Assembly: GCA_030063045.1 (NCBI GenBank)
Contig: JAQSEB010000058.1
Coordinates: 372,001-436,000 of the forward strand
Source: Pratylenchus scribneri
Lineage: Eukaryota; Nematoda; Chromadorea; Rhabditida; Pratylenchidae
Length of the DNA: 64,000 bases
Direction: 5' to 3'
Below are positions 24,701-35,967 of this stretch, piece after piece. Below the pieces are notes generated by a model that was not told the origin of the DNA, did no database searches, and saw nothing but the letters and a program-made list of their open reading frames with translations. The position numbers were made by a program, and so were the translations under genes. Numbering within the stretch: position 1 is the stretch's first letter; every line of letters starts with the position of its first letter.

Positions 24701-27700
24701 AAACATTTTTCTATTAAATTTACAAATAAATGTTCTGGGACAAGAATAAAAATTATTCATTCAGTGCTGGTGTTGGACGAACCGGCACTTTGGTGGCCAT
24801 TGATTACGTTTTGGATCAGATGATCGACACTGGGATGGCGGATGTGTTCGGCTGTGTGACTGAAATGCGCCAACAGAGAAATTTGATGGTCCAATCTGTG
24901 GTACGTTTTTTAATAAATTCATAAAAAAAAAATCAAAAATTAATTAGCCCTTTTATTTTTACATTTCTCAATAAATTCCCTCCATTAAGGAGCAATATGT
25001 ATTCATCTATAAGGCTCTGGCCGAATACCAATTATTTGGCGAAACCGACCTAACCGTTCCCGAATTCCGAAAACATTTTCAACGACTGAGCCAACCATTG
25101 CAATCAAACCAGCGGGAAAGGCATTTTTCCATTGGGTCGACCAGGTCCAGCTCAACGGTTCATCATTTTGGCAGGAACAATGTTGGCGGCGATGAGCAAA
25201 ACCAAAGGCAGAGGACCGCCAGTAATGCGACCAAAGGAGGCGATTCAATTGGGGCCGTTTTACGTGCAAAATTACGGCATATTCGTGAGGGAAGTGATGT
25301 GTCATCATCCACGACCACCGGCGGTCCACATTCCATATCCAATGGCATTGGCCATAATCAACAACAATTGCAACGGGCACGGACCCAATTGGAATTGGAA
25401 TTTCAGGTTCGCCAAATTTTGAAAATTAATAAAAATGGAAAAATATATTTTGTAAAAAAAAATGATGACAAAATTATGAATAAATAAATGCAAATTTTAG
25501 GATCTTTCCATTACGTTGGAGAAGCCGAAACCAACGGACTGGGCCCACAAGGAAGAGAATGTGCCCAAAAATCGATTCGCCGACGCAGTTCCTTGCAATT
25601 TCAATCGAGTCATTCTGCAACCGATGATTGGCTATGACAACACTTATTACAATGCCAGCCTCATTAAAGTGAGAATCGATATTATTCGAATATTAATTAT
25701 TATTAATTCATTCGTGCAGGGGTATTTCTACCCATACATTTTGGCACAAGACCCGTTGGGCCCGGAGACGGCGTTCGAATTTTGGCGAATGGTCAACGAT
25801 CAGCAAACATACACCATCGTGATGCTTTCCACCGAGCAAGACTTTTTACCACATGAAATGGTTTGTTTCTTTGTTTTCCTTTTATTTGCAAAGACAAATT
25901 GATCCTGAAATCATGATTACTTCTTATGCTTTTTATAAAAATAAACATTATTGAATTGAAATTATGGAAAACAGATGGAATTAATACTTTTGTTTTTGAT
26001 TTGTAAATGTGTTTTGACTTGTAATCCTGTATTTTAATTGTAATTGCGATTGTAATTTTAAGATTGTAATTGTAAAACTTAGATTGTAATTGCGATTGTA
26101 ATTGTAATTGCGATTGTAATTTTAAGATTGTAATTGTAAAACTTAGATTGTAATTGCGATTGTAATTGTAATTTTAAGATTGTAATTGTAAAACTTAGAT
26201 TGTAATTGCGATTGTAATTGTAATTTTAAGATTGTAATTGTAAAACTTAGATTGTAATTGCGATTGTAAAACTTAGATTGTAATTGCGATTGTAATTTTA
26301 AGATTGTAATTGTAAAACTTAGATTGTAATTGCGATTGTAATTGTAATTGCGATTGTAATTGCGATTGTAAAACTTAGATTGTAATTGCGATTGTAATTT
26401 TAAGATTGTAATTGTAAAACTTAGATTGTAATTACAATTGTAATTTTAAGATTGTAATTGTAAAACTTAGATTGTAATTGCAATTGTAATTTTAAGATTG
26501 TAATTGTAAAACTTAGATTGTAATTGCGATTGTAATTGTAATTGCGATTGTAATTGCGATTGTAAAACTTAGATTGTAATTGCGATTGTAATTTTAATGT
26601 AATTGTAAAACTTAGATTGTAATTACAATTGTAATTTTAAGATTGTAATTGTAAAACTTAGATTGTAATTGCAATTGTAATTTTAAGATTGTAATTGTAA
26701 AACTTAGATTGTAATTGTGATTGTAATTGTAATTGCGATTGTAATTTTAAGATTGTAATTGTAAAACTTAGATTGTAATTGCGATTGTAATTGTAATTGC
26801 GATTGTAATTTTAAGATTGTAATTGTAAAACTTAGATTGTAATTGCAATTGTAATTTTAAGATTGTAATTGTAAAACTTAGATTGTAATTGCGATTGTAA
26901 TTGTAATTGCGATTGTAATTTTAAGATTGTAATTGTAAAACTTAGATTGTAATTGCGATTGTAATTGTAATTGCGATTGTAATTGTAATTGCGATTGTAA
27001 TTTTAAGATTGTAATTGTAAAACTTAGATTGTAATTGCGATTGTAAAACTTAGATTGTAATTGCGATTGTAATTGTAATTGCGATTGTAATTTTAAGATT
27101 GTAATTGTAAAACTTAGATTGTAATTGCGATTGTAATTTCAAGATTGTAATTGTAAAACTTAGATTGTAATTGCGATTGTAATTGTAAAACTTAGATTGT
27201 AATTGCGATTGTAATTGTAATTGCGATTGTAATTTTAAGATTGTAATTGTAAAACTTAGATTGTAATTGCGATTGTAATTGTAATTGCGATTGTAATTTT
27301 AAGATTGTAATTGTAAAACTTAGATTGTAATTGCGATTGTAATTGTAATTTTAAGATTGTAATTGTAAAACTTAGATTGTAATTGCGATTGTAATTGTAA
27401 TTTTAAGATTGTAATTGTAAAACTTAGATTGTAATTGCGATTGTAAAACTTAGATTGTAATTGCGATTGTAATTTTAAGATTGTAATTGTAAAACTTAGA
27501 TTGTAATTGCGATTGTAATTGTAATTGCGATTGTAATTGCGATTGTAAAACTTAGATTGTAATTGCGATTGTAATTTTAAGATTGTAATTGTAAAACTTA
27601 GATTGTAATTACAATTGTAATTTTAAGATTGTAATTGTAAAACTTAGATTGTAATTGCAATTGTAATTTTAAGATTGTAATTGTAAAACTTAGATTGTAA

Positions 27701-30402
27701 TTGCGATTGTAATTGTAATTGCGATTGTAATTGTAATTGCGATTGTAATTGCGATTGTAAAACTTAGATTGTAATTGCGATTGTAATTTTAATGTAATTG
27801 TAAAACTTAGATTGTAATTACAATTGTAATTTTAAGATTGTAATTGTAAAACTTAGATTGTAATTGCAATTGTAATTTTAAGATTGTAATTGTAAAACTT
27901 AGATTGTAATTGCGATTGTAATTGTAATTGCGATTGTAATTTTAAGATTGTAATTGTAAAACTTAGATTGTAATTGCGATTGTAAAACTTAGATTGTAAT
28001 TGCGATTGTAATTTCAAGATTGTAATTGTAAAACTTAGATTGTAATTGCAATTGTAATTTTAAGATTGTAATTGTAAAACTTAGATTGTAATTGTGATTG
28101 TAATTGTAATTGCGATTGTAATTTTAAGATTGTAATTGTAAAACTTAGATTGTAATTGCGATTGTAATTGTAATTGCGATTGTAATTTTAAGATTGTAAT
28201 TGTAAAACTTAGATTGTAATTGCAATTGTAATTTTAAGATTGTAATTGTAAAACTTAGATTGTAATTGCGATTGTAATTGTAATTGCGATTGTAATTTTA
28301 AGATTGTAATTGTAAAACTTAGATTGTAATTGCGATTGTAATTGTAATTGCGATTGTAATTGTAATTGCGATTGTAATTTTAAGATTGTAATTGTAAAAC
28401 TTAGATTGTAATTGCGATTGTAAAACTTAGATTGTAATTGCGATTGTAATTTCAAGATTGTAATTGTAAAACTTAGATTGTAATTGCGATTGTAATTGTA
28501 ATTGCGATTGTAATTTTAAGATTGTAATTGTAAAACTTAGATTGTAATTGCGATTGTAAAACTTAGATTGTAATTGTAATTGCGATTGTAATTTCAAGAT
28601 TGTAATTGTAAAACTTAGATTGTAATTGCGATTGTAATTGTAATTGCGATTGTAATTTTAAGATTGTAATTGTAAAACTTAGATTGTAATTGCGATTGTA
28701 ATTGTAATTGCGATTGTAATTTTAAGATTGTAATTGTAAAACTTAGATTGTAATTGCGATTGTAATTGTAATTGCGATTGTAATTGTAATTGGGATTGTA
28801 ATTTTAAGATTGTAATTGTAAAACTTAGATTGTAATTGCGATTGTAAAACTTAGATTGTAATTGTAATTGCGATTGTAATTTCAAGATTGTAATTGTAAA
28901 ACTTAGATTGTAATTGCGATTGTAATTGTAATTGCGATTGTAATTTTAAGATTGTAATTGTAAAACTTAGATTGTAATTGCGATTGTAATTGTAATTGCG
29001 ATTGTAATTGTAATTGGGATTGTAATTTTAAGATTGTAATTGTAAAACTTAGATTGTAATTGCGATTGTAAAACTTAGATTGTAATTGCGATTGTAATTT
29101 CAAGATTGTAATTGCAATTGTAATTTTAAGATTGTAATTGTAAAACTTAGATTGTAATTGCAATTGTAATTTTAAGATTGTAATTGTAAAACTTAGATTG
29201 TAATTGCGATTGTAATTTTAAAATTGTAATTGTAAAACTTAGATTGTAATTGCGATTGTAATTGTAATTGCGATTGTAAAACTTATTAGATTGTAATTGC
29301 GATTATAATTGTAATTGCGATTGTAATTTTAAGATTGTAATTGCGATTGTAATTGTAATTGCGGTTGTAATTGTAATTGCAATTGTCATCAATTTGTAAT
29401 TGTAATTAAAAACTTAACAGAAAACAGGAGGTATTCTTTCCGAAAAATTTAGATTCTTATGCGTATCTTATTTTTCGGTATTTTTTAGTAAACACAACAT
29501 TCCATTCTTACATTATATGTCATTCATATTTTGATTCTTATTATAATTTTATTTTTGTTACAGTATTGGCCAAGAGAAGTCAGCAAACGGCTAGTCCTTG
29601 GAAAGTGAGTTCACCATAAAATAAAATTTTAATTCTTTATTCAAATTTTAGGAACAATGAGCTGACAATCACCCTTGCCGAAGAGCTTGTCCAGAGTGGA
29701 TTTGTTCAGCGTAAATTGCATTATCGATTCAAGGTCTTAAATTCTCGAAATTTATATAAAATTTTATTTCTAAAAATTATTTTTTTGTTTTTATTGAATT
29801 TTCTTCATTCAGCAATCAGAGAAAGGCTCCACTACCTCTTCTGGTCGTGATGTGCTTCAATATGCATTTCGGCAATGGAAAAGTGGAACACCGGTGCCAA
29901 ATTCCGCAAGCGCACTGCTGGATTTGATTGGTCGAGTGCTGGAAAGGCAATCGAATATTCCGGATGCTGGGCCCATCATTTTGTAAGTAAAACATAAATA
30001 TAATTTATTTGGAAAAATTTAATAAATTTATCTAATTTTACAGGCATTGCCGTGATGGTTCAGCCGAGAATGGAATCTTTTGTTGTCTATCCTTGCTTCT
30101 TGAAAGGCTTCGATCCGAACAAATGATCGATGTGAGTTTTTAATTGTATAATAAAAATTAATTTCGATATTTTTATTTCAAATATATAAAATTAAATAAT
30201 ATGGCACATCAAAAAATTGACAAAATTTTAATTTCCCGCAGGTGTTCCGAACCGTGAAAGCCCTTCAATTGCAGAGGCCATTGCTGTTTACAAAAATAGT
30301 TGGTTATTTCGCTTAATTATTTTATCTAATTCTTCAATTTAGGAACAATACGCCTTTTGTTATGAATGTGTGACTGAATACCTCAATTCCACTTGCCGAT
30401 GA
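18724..30402 (+). CDS. clr-1: Receptor-type protein tyrosine phosphatase, CLR-1-like (Ig, FN3, TM, active D1, degenerate D2)
   Basis: Type I membrane phosphatase; in C. elegans CLR-1 restrains FGF-receptor signalling. The ATG at 18724 opens a signal peptide ([18 protein letters not shown]). The ectodomain has a Cys-rich module (exons 18944-19360), an Ig-like domain ending in [10 protein letters not shown] (about 19850) and fibronectin-III-like repeats ([28 protein letters not shown]). The TM segment is near 22880-22965 ([23 protein letters not shown]). D1 has KNRYNDI (23401), [11 protein letters not shown], the P-loop [10 protein letters not shown] (24671-24787, split by an intron) and [19 protein letters not shown]. 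The WPD loop reads WND (SWNDYKAP, 24570). A Ser/Pro/Asn-rich stretch of about 150-200 residues (23960-24540) interrupts D1 before that loop. D2 ends with [10 protein letters not shown] (30042-30075) and lacks the catalytic Arg, so it is predicted inactive. The stop is at 30400-30402. The intron 25861-29563 holds a large minisatellite. The domain plan supports clr-1; one-to-one orthology is inferred. Confidence 0.85.
21391..21487. repeat. Inverted pair of tRNA-like 3' halves in phosphatase intron
   Basis: The arms 21391-21420 and 21458-21487 are reverse complements with 29 of 30 positions matching, separated by 37 nt. Each arm is the box-B half of the tRNA-like family (GCGGGTTCGAATCCCTTC followed by GAGGCAAA). 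It looks like two element ends joined head to head. Confidence 0.9.
26020..29400. repeat. 3.4-kb minisatellite built from GATTGTAATTG(C/T) words, in phosphatase intron
   Basis: The array is continuous and consists of three interchangeable modules: GATTGTAATTGTAAAACTTA, GATTGTAATTGCGATTGTAATTGTAATT and GATTGTAATTTTAA. Their order gives units of about 50 bp and blocks of several hundred bp that repeat almost exactly (for example around 26340-26700 and 27540-27900). Minus-strand frames of 66-86 codons ([11 protein letters not shown]) are products of the repeat. The sequence shares its core words with the array at 905-1735. Confidence 0.97.
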
Positions 30403-31120
30403 CCAAGCACGGGTACACCTTTTCCAACTCCAACTTCAATCAAAAATAGGCCCTTTCCTTCCATCCATCCGTCCTCTCAAAGCATTTCGACATTTGCCCA
30501 ATTAATTTAATATTAATATATTATATTTTGTTCAATTATATTTGTATTTGCTCCAATTTGCCATTTTTTTTTACCCAATATAAACACATTAAATTCGCCA
30601 AATAATTGCATAAAATAATTTAAATTCCAGTGTCCAATAACCACAAAAAATGTCCAAAAACCTCTCAATTGCCTATGCCATTTTAAGTATTAATATTTAA
30701 TAGATTTGTTTGTTGCCCAGTACACTAGTCCTTCCTCCCCGTATCCCTTTCATTTCCTATTTCCTTTCATTCGCTTGTAAATATAATTTTGAATATTTTC
30801 CATTATTTCTCAACATTTTATTCTCAATTTTGATATCAAATTCATTTTTTCTTTTAATATTTGACTTTATAAAATATTAATAATTAATTATATAAATTTT
30901 CATTCCGCATTTGAAAATGGATAAAATTGGGTAAATAAAATATGTGTTTTTATTTGCTCTCCTCATCTCAAGATTGGATGCTGAGGAATATTGAAAAGAA
31001 AGGACAAAATGGTCATTTCAAGGAAATCCGGTGTTTATGATTGAGTGAAAAACATCATCCCATTTAGTCCCTCAAACATGACTTTCCTCACAAATCCATG
31101 CGGTTGGTCATTCCCGAAAA
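30403..31120. other. 3' flank of phosphatase and 5' flank of Gly-rich gene
   Basis: Very AT-rich, with no open frame worth naming. Several AATAAA-like hexamers occur (for example near 30935-30950) and could end the phosphatase transcript. Confidence 0.5.
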
Positions 31121-31624
31121 ATGTTGACCATTCCCCGTTTTCCTCCTCTACTTTTGCTAATTTTCTTTGTTGCCTTCCACGATTATTTGCCAAAATCAGA
31201 AGCATGTTTTGGCGGTGGCCTAGGCCTACTCGGATGTGGCGGAATGCCGTGGGGCGGTGGGCTTGGATGTGGAGGACTTGGATGGGGCGGTGGTGGACTT
31301 GGATGCGGTGGAGGACTAGGCCTTGGGGCTGATTGGGCCTACGGTGCATATGGTGCCGCACCGTTGTTGGGCGCCTATGCAGCTGCACCTTATGCCGGTA
31401 AAAATATTCACTATTTATGATGTTGATTTACCCCGGTAGGCTATGCGGCCGGAATTTATGCACCAGCGGCGGCAATCATCAGTCCTTGCTGTTCATTCGG
31501 TGGAATGATTGGATTCAGAAGGCGGAGAAAACGAAGTCTGGTGATGAAAATAAAAGCAACAAGAATTCCTGAGATTTTTACATCCAAAAACACCACAGCT
31601 TCTCCAATAATCCATGAAAAATGA
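31121..31624 (+). CDS. Small secreted Gly-rich protein with dibasic cleavage site
   Basis: Two exons, 31121-31397 and 31440-31624, join across GCC G|GC TAT. The product of about 150 residues has a clear signal peptide (FPPLLLLIFFVAFHDYLPKSEA). A Gly/Leu/Cys-rich region of GLGCGGxxWGGG type follows, then an Ala/Tyr stretch (AYGAYGAAPLLGAYAAAPYAG) and a Cys pair (SPCCSFGG). A strongly basic site RRRRKRS precedes a 30-residue Ser/Thr/Lys tail. AATAAA starts one base after the stop codon, so the 3' UTR is tiny. It resembles nematode cuticle- or eggshell-type Gly-rich secreted proteins or antimicrobial peptide precursors, but I recognise no specific family. The polybasic site suggests proprotein-convertase processing. 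Confidence 0.75.
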
Positions 31625-32226
31625 ATAAAAGTTTAACAATGATTTTTTCTTTCATTAATTGTATACGGTACTTGAAAGAGACATTCGATTTATTTTTGAA
31701 TTATTTTTAAAAAATATATAATTGTTTGGCACTTTGTATTATTTATTTTTTTTCTCTAACTTCTCAGAAATTTAATTGTCTCTCTTTGTTATCGGAGTGA
31801 TAGTGATCGATCGATAATAATCGAATCAAATCTGCTGCTTCGATTACCGAATATTCGGAATTCGAATTTAGATTCTTTAATCCTTATCCCGATTCCATTC
31901 CATCACTATTCCTGCTGCATTTACCTTTTATTTATCTAAATTCCGAAATTTTAGGCAAAAATTAGTCGCCAACCCAATATTCCATTTCCATCAAACACTA
32001 AAAATGTTTCCCATCCAATATTTTGTTTATTTAATGGGAATCGGATCCATTCACTGGGGATAAGTAATACATAAAATTGGCTACAATACAAGCAATAATA
32101 GCGCAGTTGGGTATTTGACAAGTTTATCAAAAATATTTTTGATTGGGATTATGTCTCTGGGCAATAATCGATTCGTAATCTTCAACTCTAATAAAAATGC
32201 ATTCATTCACTCATTCTTTTTCAGAT
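31625..32226. other. Intergenic region upstream of the unrecognised modular gene
   Basis: 600 bp with no coding signal. 31795-31865 is rich in ATCGATCGAT and CGAATATTCGGAATTCGAAT palindromic words. A CTTTTTCAG acceptor lies a few bases before the ATG at 32227, so either a 5' UTR intron or spliced-leader addition occurs there. Confidence 0.4.
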
Positions 32227-35200
32227 TTATGCGTACTTTTTTCAATAAATTCAGGAATAGTAAAAATACTGCTACTGCACCTTCGTCCTCGTCCAATTCA
32301 GCAGGGCAGCAACCGAAAAATTCTCGGGAATCCTCAATTGATTCTTGCTCTGAGGTGGCACCCGAAGTCACACCAATGGAAAATATGCATCCGGCCGTGA
32401 AACTTGAGGTTTTTTTCGTAAAAGTTCATTAGCTATATCCACACCGCTTATAGGAAATTATAGGAGAAGTTATTGACATCAATGATCGCTTCATAACATT
32501 GGAAACCAATCAAACTTGTGATGAATACAAAATTGCAAAGAAAAAGTATGCATTTTATTTTAATAAAATAATTAGAAAATAAATTTGGATAATTATTTGA
32601 ACAAAATTAAAAGATCTCTTCAATTTTTGATCAAATCTTAATATAATTTCAGCTTACGATTTGACTTAATGATGGGTGGTTTCTACAAATGTTTGGGCCA
32701 ATGTGAGGATGACGGCTTTTTTCTGCCCGAACAAATCAAAAAATTGGAGCGCCCAGAAGTGGAAGAACGACTAGCGGGTTCGGCGCCGATCGCAGTTAAT
32801 TTGAATATGGCTTCACTTTTATTTCCAGCAGCAAAGTTTGTTCTTTTTTCAAATTGATTAAAAAAAATTTTTCTAGTATTTTCAATCCATTTGGAGAAAA
32901 TGGATCCATGGAGACGGGGGAGGATGAGCAAGATTGGGCCACTGCTCTCGACACAACACTTGGTTTTAATTTTACTAATAAACAATTTTAAAATGGGCCA
33001 ATTTTTCCTTTTGAAAGGCTTGGGAGTATCCATTTTACAGCAAAAATATCAAAAATCTCGATTTAGGGGGAAAAGGCTTTAATGAGTTGGGTTAATATAA
33101 AAAGAACCAACCAATGTACTCATGGCGCAATGGTTAGCGCGTTTGATTTTAGGCGATTGGCTACCTTGGTTCGAGTCCAACTAGGAGCGGCTAATTTTTT
33201 CTCCCTTTTAATCAATTTTTTTTTGCATTTAAAATATATTAAAATGAAACAATAATCCTTTTTAAATGTTCCAAATCTAATTCATGATCCAATATTCATC
33301 AATTAATTTAATAATTTTTTAGTTGGCAGCTGTCCATCCGGATCAATTGAGGAAGAAGTGAGCACACCAAAAGCCGCAACAATCGATACTACCACCCATT
33401 TTCGGCCAATATCCCCACCCACACCGACAACGACGACAGGAACGAATCATCTCCGGGGCACAGTGCCAGCCATTGTCCTTTCACTCGGCCATTCCACCAT
33501 TCTTTCTTCAAATGGCAATCCTCGTCCAGTTTTGATGTTCTCGCCGGATTGTCCGCATCTTTCCGCCTTCCAATTCCCTCGGCAAAGGTTTGCATTGTAA
33601 CAAATAATAATAAAAAAAATTAATTAGGATTCATCGAATAAGAGGCTTAAGTAAATAAATTAAATTATTTAAAAGTTTAAAAAGAATTATTTAATTTTTC
33701 CTTTTAATAGAATATAAATGATGAATAAAAAAGCTCATTTATTAAACACAAATTAATTTTTTACTTAACTAAAAAATTGAACAAAATATTTATATGTTAT
33801 TTCAGCCTCGAAGAACCAGTCAAAATTGGCCAATGGTACAATGTCCAACCGCCTGGAATTGAAGGAGGAGGAGCGGAGAAAGAATCGACAATGGCGGCAC
33901 CTTTCAAACAAATTGACAATGCCGGATGGTCGCCTCCATTGAACAGTCGAATTCGGGATGGCATTGTTCAGGTTTGCGCATTCAAAATTTTAATATAAAA
34001 AATATTGAACAAATATATTTTTCAGCTGTACACCGAGGCCACTCTGAGCCAATTGAAGCAAGATGAGGGCGATGTTTCGGGCTTTGTGCGCTGCTTCTCC
34101 TCAAAAATGCCACCAATAATCGATTCCGATTGCCTTCTCAGCCATTTGGAAGAGACATTGATGGAAAGCCGACCTCTAATTCGAAATGCTCTTCCGCCCA
34201 AGCAAATTGGAATTTGGTGTGCACTCCGGCGGTATCCATTTGGCGGATTTACTTGGAAAGTTGTGGACATTGAGGCCAAACATCGGAAGAGGATGAAATT
34301 GGCGGCCACCGAAGGAGGAGGAATGCGCGGACATCATGCGGACAAAGGTTTGACTTCTTTAATTTAAAATTATTTTTTTTTTGCTTCGGACAAATTTAAA
34401 ATCAATCTTGCCTTCTACTGTTAGATAATCAATTCGCTCTGGGTAATGGACCTTGACCTAAATATATTTTTTAAGTTTATGGCAACTAGTAATGTTTAGC
34501 GTAATCGGTTAAGTAATGGGTTTCCTATTTTTCGGTCGCGAGTTCGAATCCCCGCCGGGTAGAATATTTTTCTGTACTAAGAAATATTTTTTTTCGAACC
34601 TTTAGTAATCAAAAATATTTTTAAAATTCTTTAAATTCATTTATATGGGACAATGTGAATAATTTCCTTCCTCCCACCACAGTTGATCGGGAAAAATCGT
34701 CTGCTGCTTCTTCTGCTGGTGGCAATGGCAAGGAAAATATTGGAACAATCGACGACGGCATTTCCAACAACAATAGCAACAATGGCAGGTTAGTTTAACA
34801 TATTTGTTCGCCTTGAGGAGACGCACCGACATTTGCGACAAACTACTTTTTCGACTACCTTTAAAAAGACTCTTCACACATTAGTTAAAAAGGTATTTAA
34901 ATTAATTTAAATTTATAAAACGGGAATTTATTAAACAAGTTATGGGCAATTAAAATAAGCTAATTATGAAAATCGCATTTGTCGATTTAGTAAATTAAAA
35001 ATTAATTTTATTGGCCGGTAAAATTTATATTAAATCATCGCCTAAGTTAAAAATTATTTTCCTCTGTCTGGATTCGTACTTTGGTCCTAAAAATTCCAAA
35101 TTATATTCTTTAAGCTATAAATTTGTATTTTTCAGGCATCGCAGGAATAGGCGTCGTAAATGTCGGCGTCCCGGTGGCGGTGAAATCGGCACCAAAAATT

Positions 35201-35967
35201 TTGAATCAAATTCCAGCAGCAGAAGGACATCGACGCCTTCCTTTAACAACCAAACGGACGATGGTGTGATTTGTTCATGCACTCCGACCGATTTCATCGT
35301 CTATGAGCCAAGGGGAAAGAGAATTGCCTTCCTGGACAAGCATCGAACGAACAAGGACATATCAATGGTGGGCCTATGGATTCAGTTCAAAACGTAAATA
35401 TTAAAATGAAATATTTTCAATTTAAATTAGAAAATTTTAGGAGCGAACAAAATGGCCAACAAATTGTTACGGATTTCATAATTATTCCGCACCGCATTTT
35501 CTCTGTGGCCAGGACTGAACATGTGGTGGTAAGAAATTTTTAAATTCACAATATATTTTATTTATAGAGAACATATTTATAAGCCACAAAAAGTCTGTTT
35601 TCCAAAGTAATTTAGTGCCAGTTAACTTTTGGATTTTTATTGCATTTTTCGAATGAATTTCTCCCCCAAAGTAATGAAATAAATGTTATAAATAATATTT
35701 TTGTAAATAAATTTGTATGTGCTTAAATAAATTTGTAAATTTCAGATGTCTTGCGACATTGATGTTCCTCGCCGGTTGGAAAATTCCTTCGCGCCCTATT
35801 GCCGTGCATTGGCCGTGAATTTGACCGATCCACACAATTTGCTGAGGGATGCACATCGGGGCCGAACAATCCAAGGCGAAATTGGCTGCCGGATTTGGCA
35901 ACAAAAACATCGATCGGATGGGAAAGTGACTGATTTATTCTGGGAAATTCTTCACATTAAAGTCTGA
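32227..35967 (+). CDS. Unrecognised multi-exon protein with repeated G-x-W modules
   Basis: Eleven or so exons splice cleanly from the ATG at 32227 (MRTFFNKFRNSKNTATAP, behind an acceptor) to TGA at 35965-35967. A Ser-rich N-terminus is followed by EEIIGEVIDINDRFITLETNQ. Then three stretches each run from a Gly-Val/Ile strand to a G-x-W turn: RGTVPAIVLSLG to KIGQWYNVQPPG; DGIVQLYTEATL to QIGIWCALRRYPFGG; and DGVICSCTPTDFIVYEP to MVGLWIQFKTSEQNG. A low-complexity Ser/Asn and Arg/Lys-rich linker (NNNSNNGRHRRNRRRKCRR) precedes the last module. The C-terminal part has HRIFSVARTEHVV and HRGRTIQGEIGCRIW. The strand-rich pattern suggests small beta-barrel (OB-like) or similar repeats, but I cannot assign a family. 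No signal peptide or membrane segment. Introns hold tRNA-like elements at 33117 and 34492. Confidence 0.8.
33117..33192 (+). repeat. tRNA-like element in intron, best preserved tRNA features
   Basis: It has a perfect D-stem (GCGC-AATGGTTA-GCGC) and a T-arm-like TTGG-TTCGAGT-CCAA with an exact box B. The anticodon stem and acceptor stem do not pair convincingly, so it is a degenerate tRNA or SINE head, not a confident tRNA gene. Confidence 0.7.
34492..34562 (+). repeat. tRNA-like element in intron
   Basis: Box-A-like TTTAGCGTAATCGGTTAAGTAA is followed 30 nt later by GAGTTCGAATCCCC (box B). It is in the same sense as its host gene. The flanks are T-rich. Confidence 0.7.

Noticed and set aside
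28255..29163. Minus-strand frames of 66-86 codons ([11 protein letters not shown])
   Set aside because: Products of the 26020-29400 minisatellite with no codon bias or start context.
32227..35967. SMAD/STIL/other named family for the unknown gene
   Set aside because: I compared remembered motifs and none matched convincingly, so no name is given.
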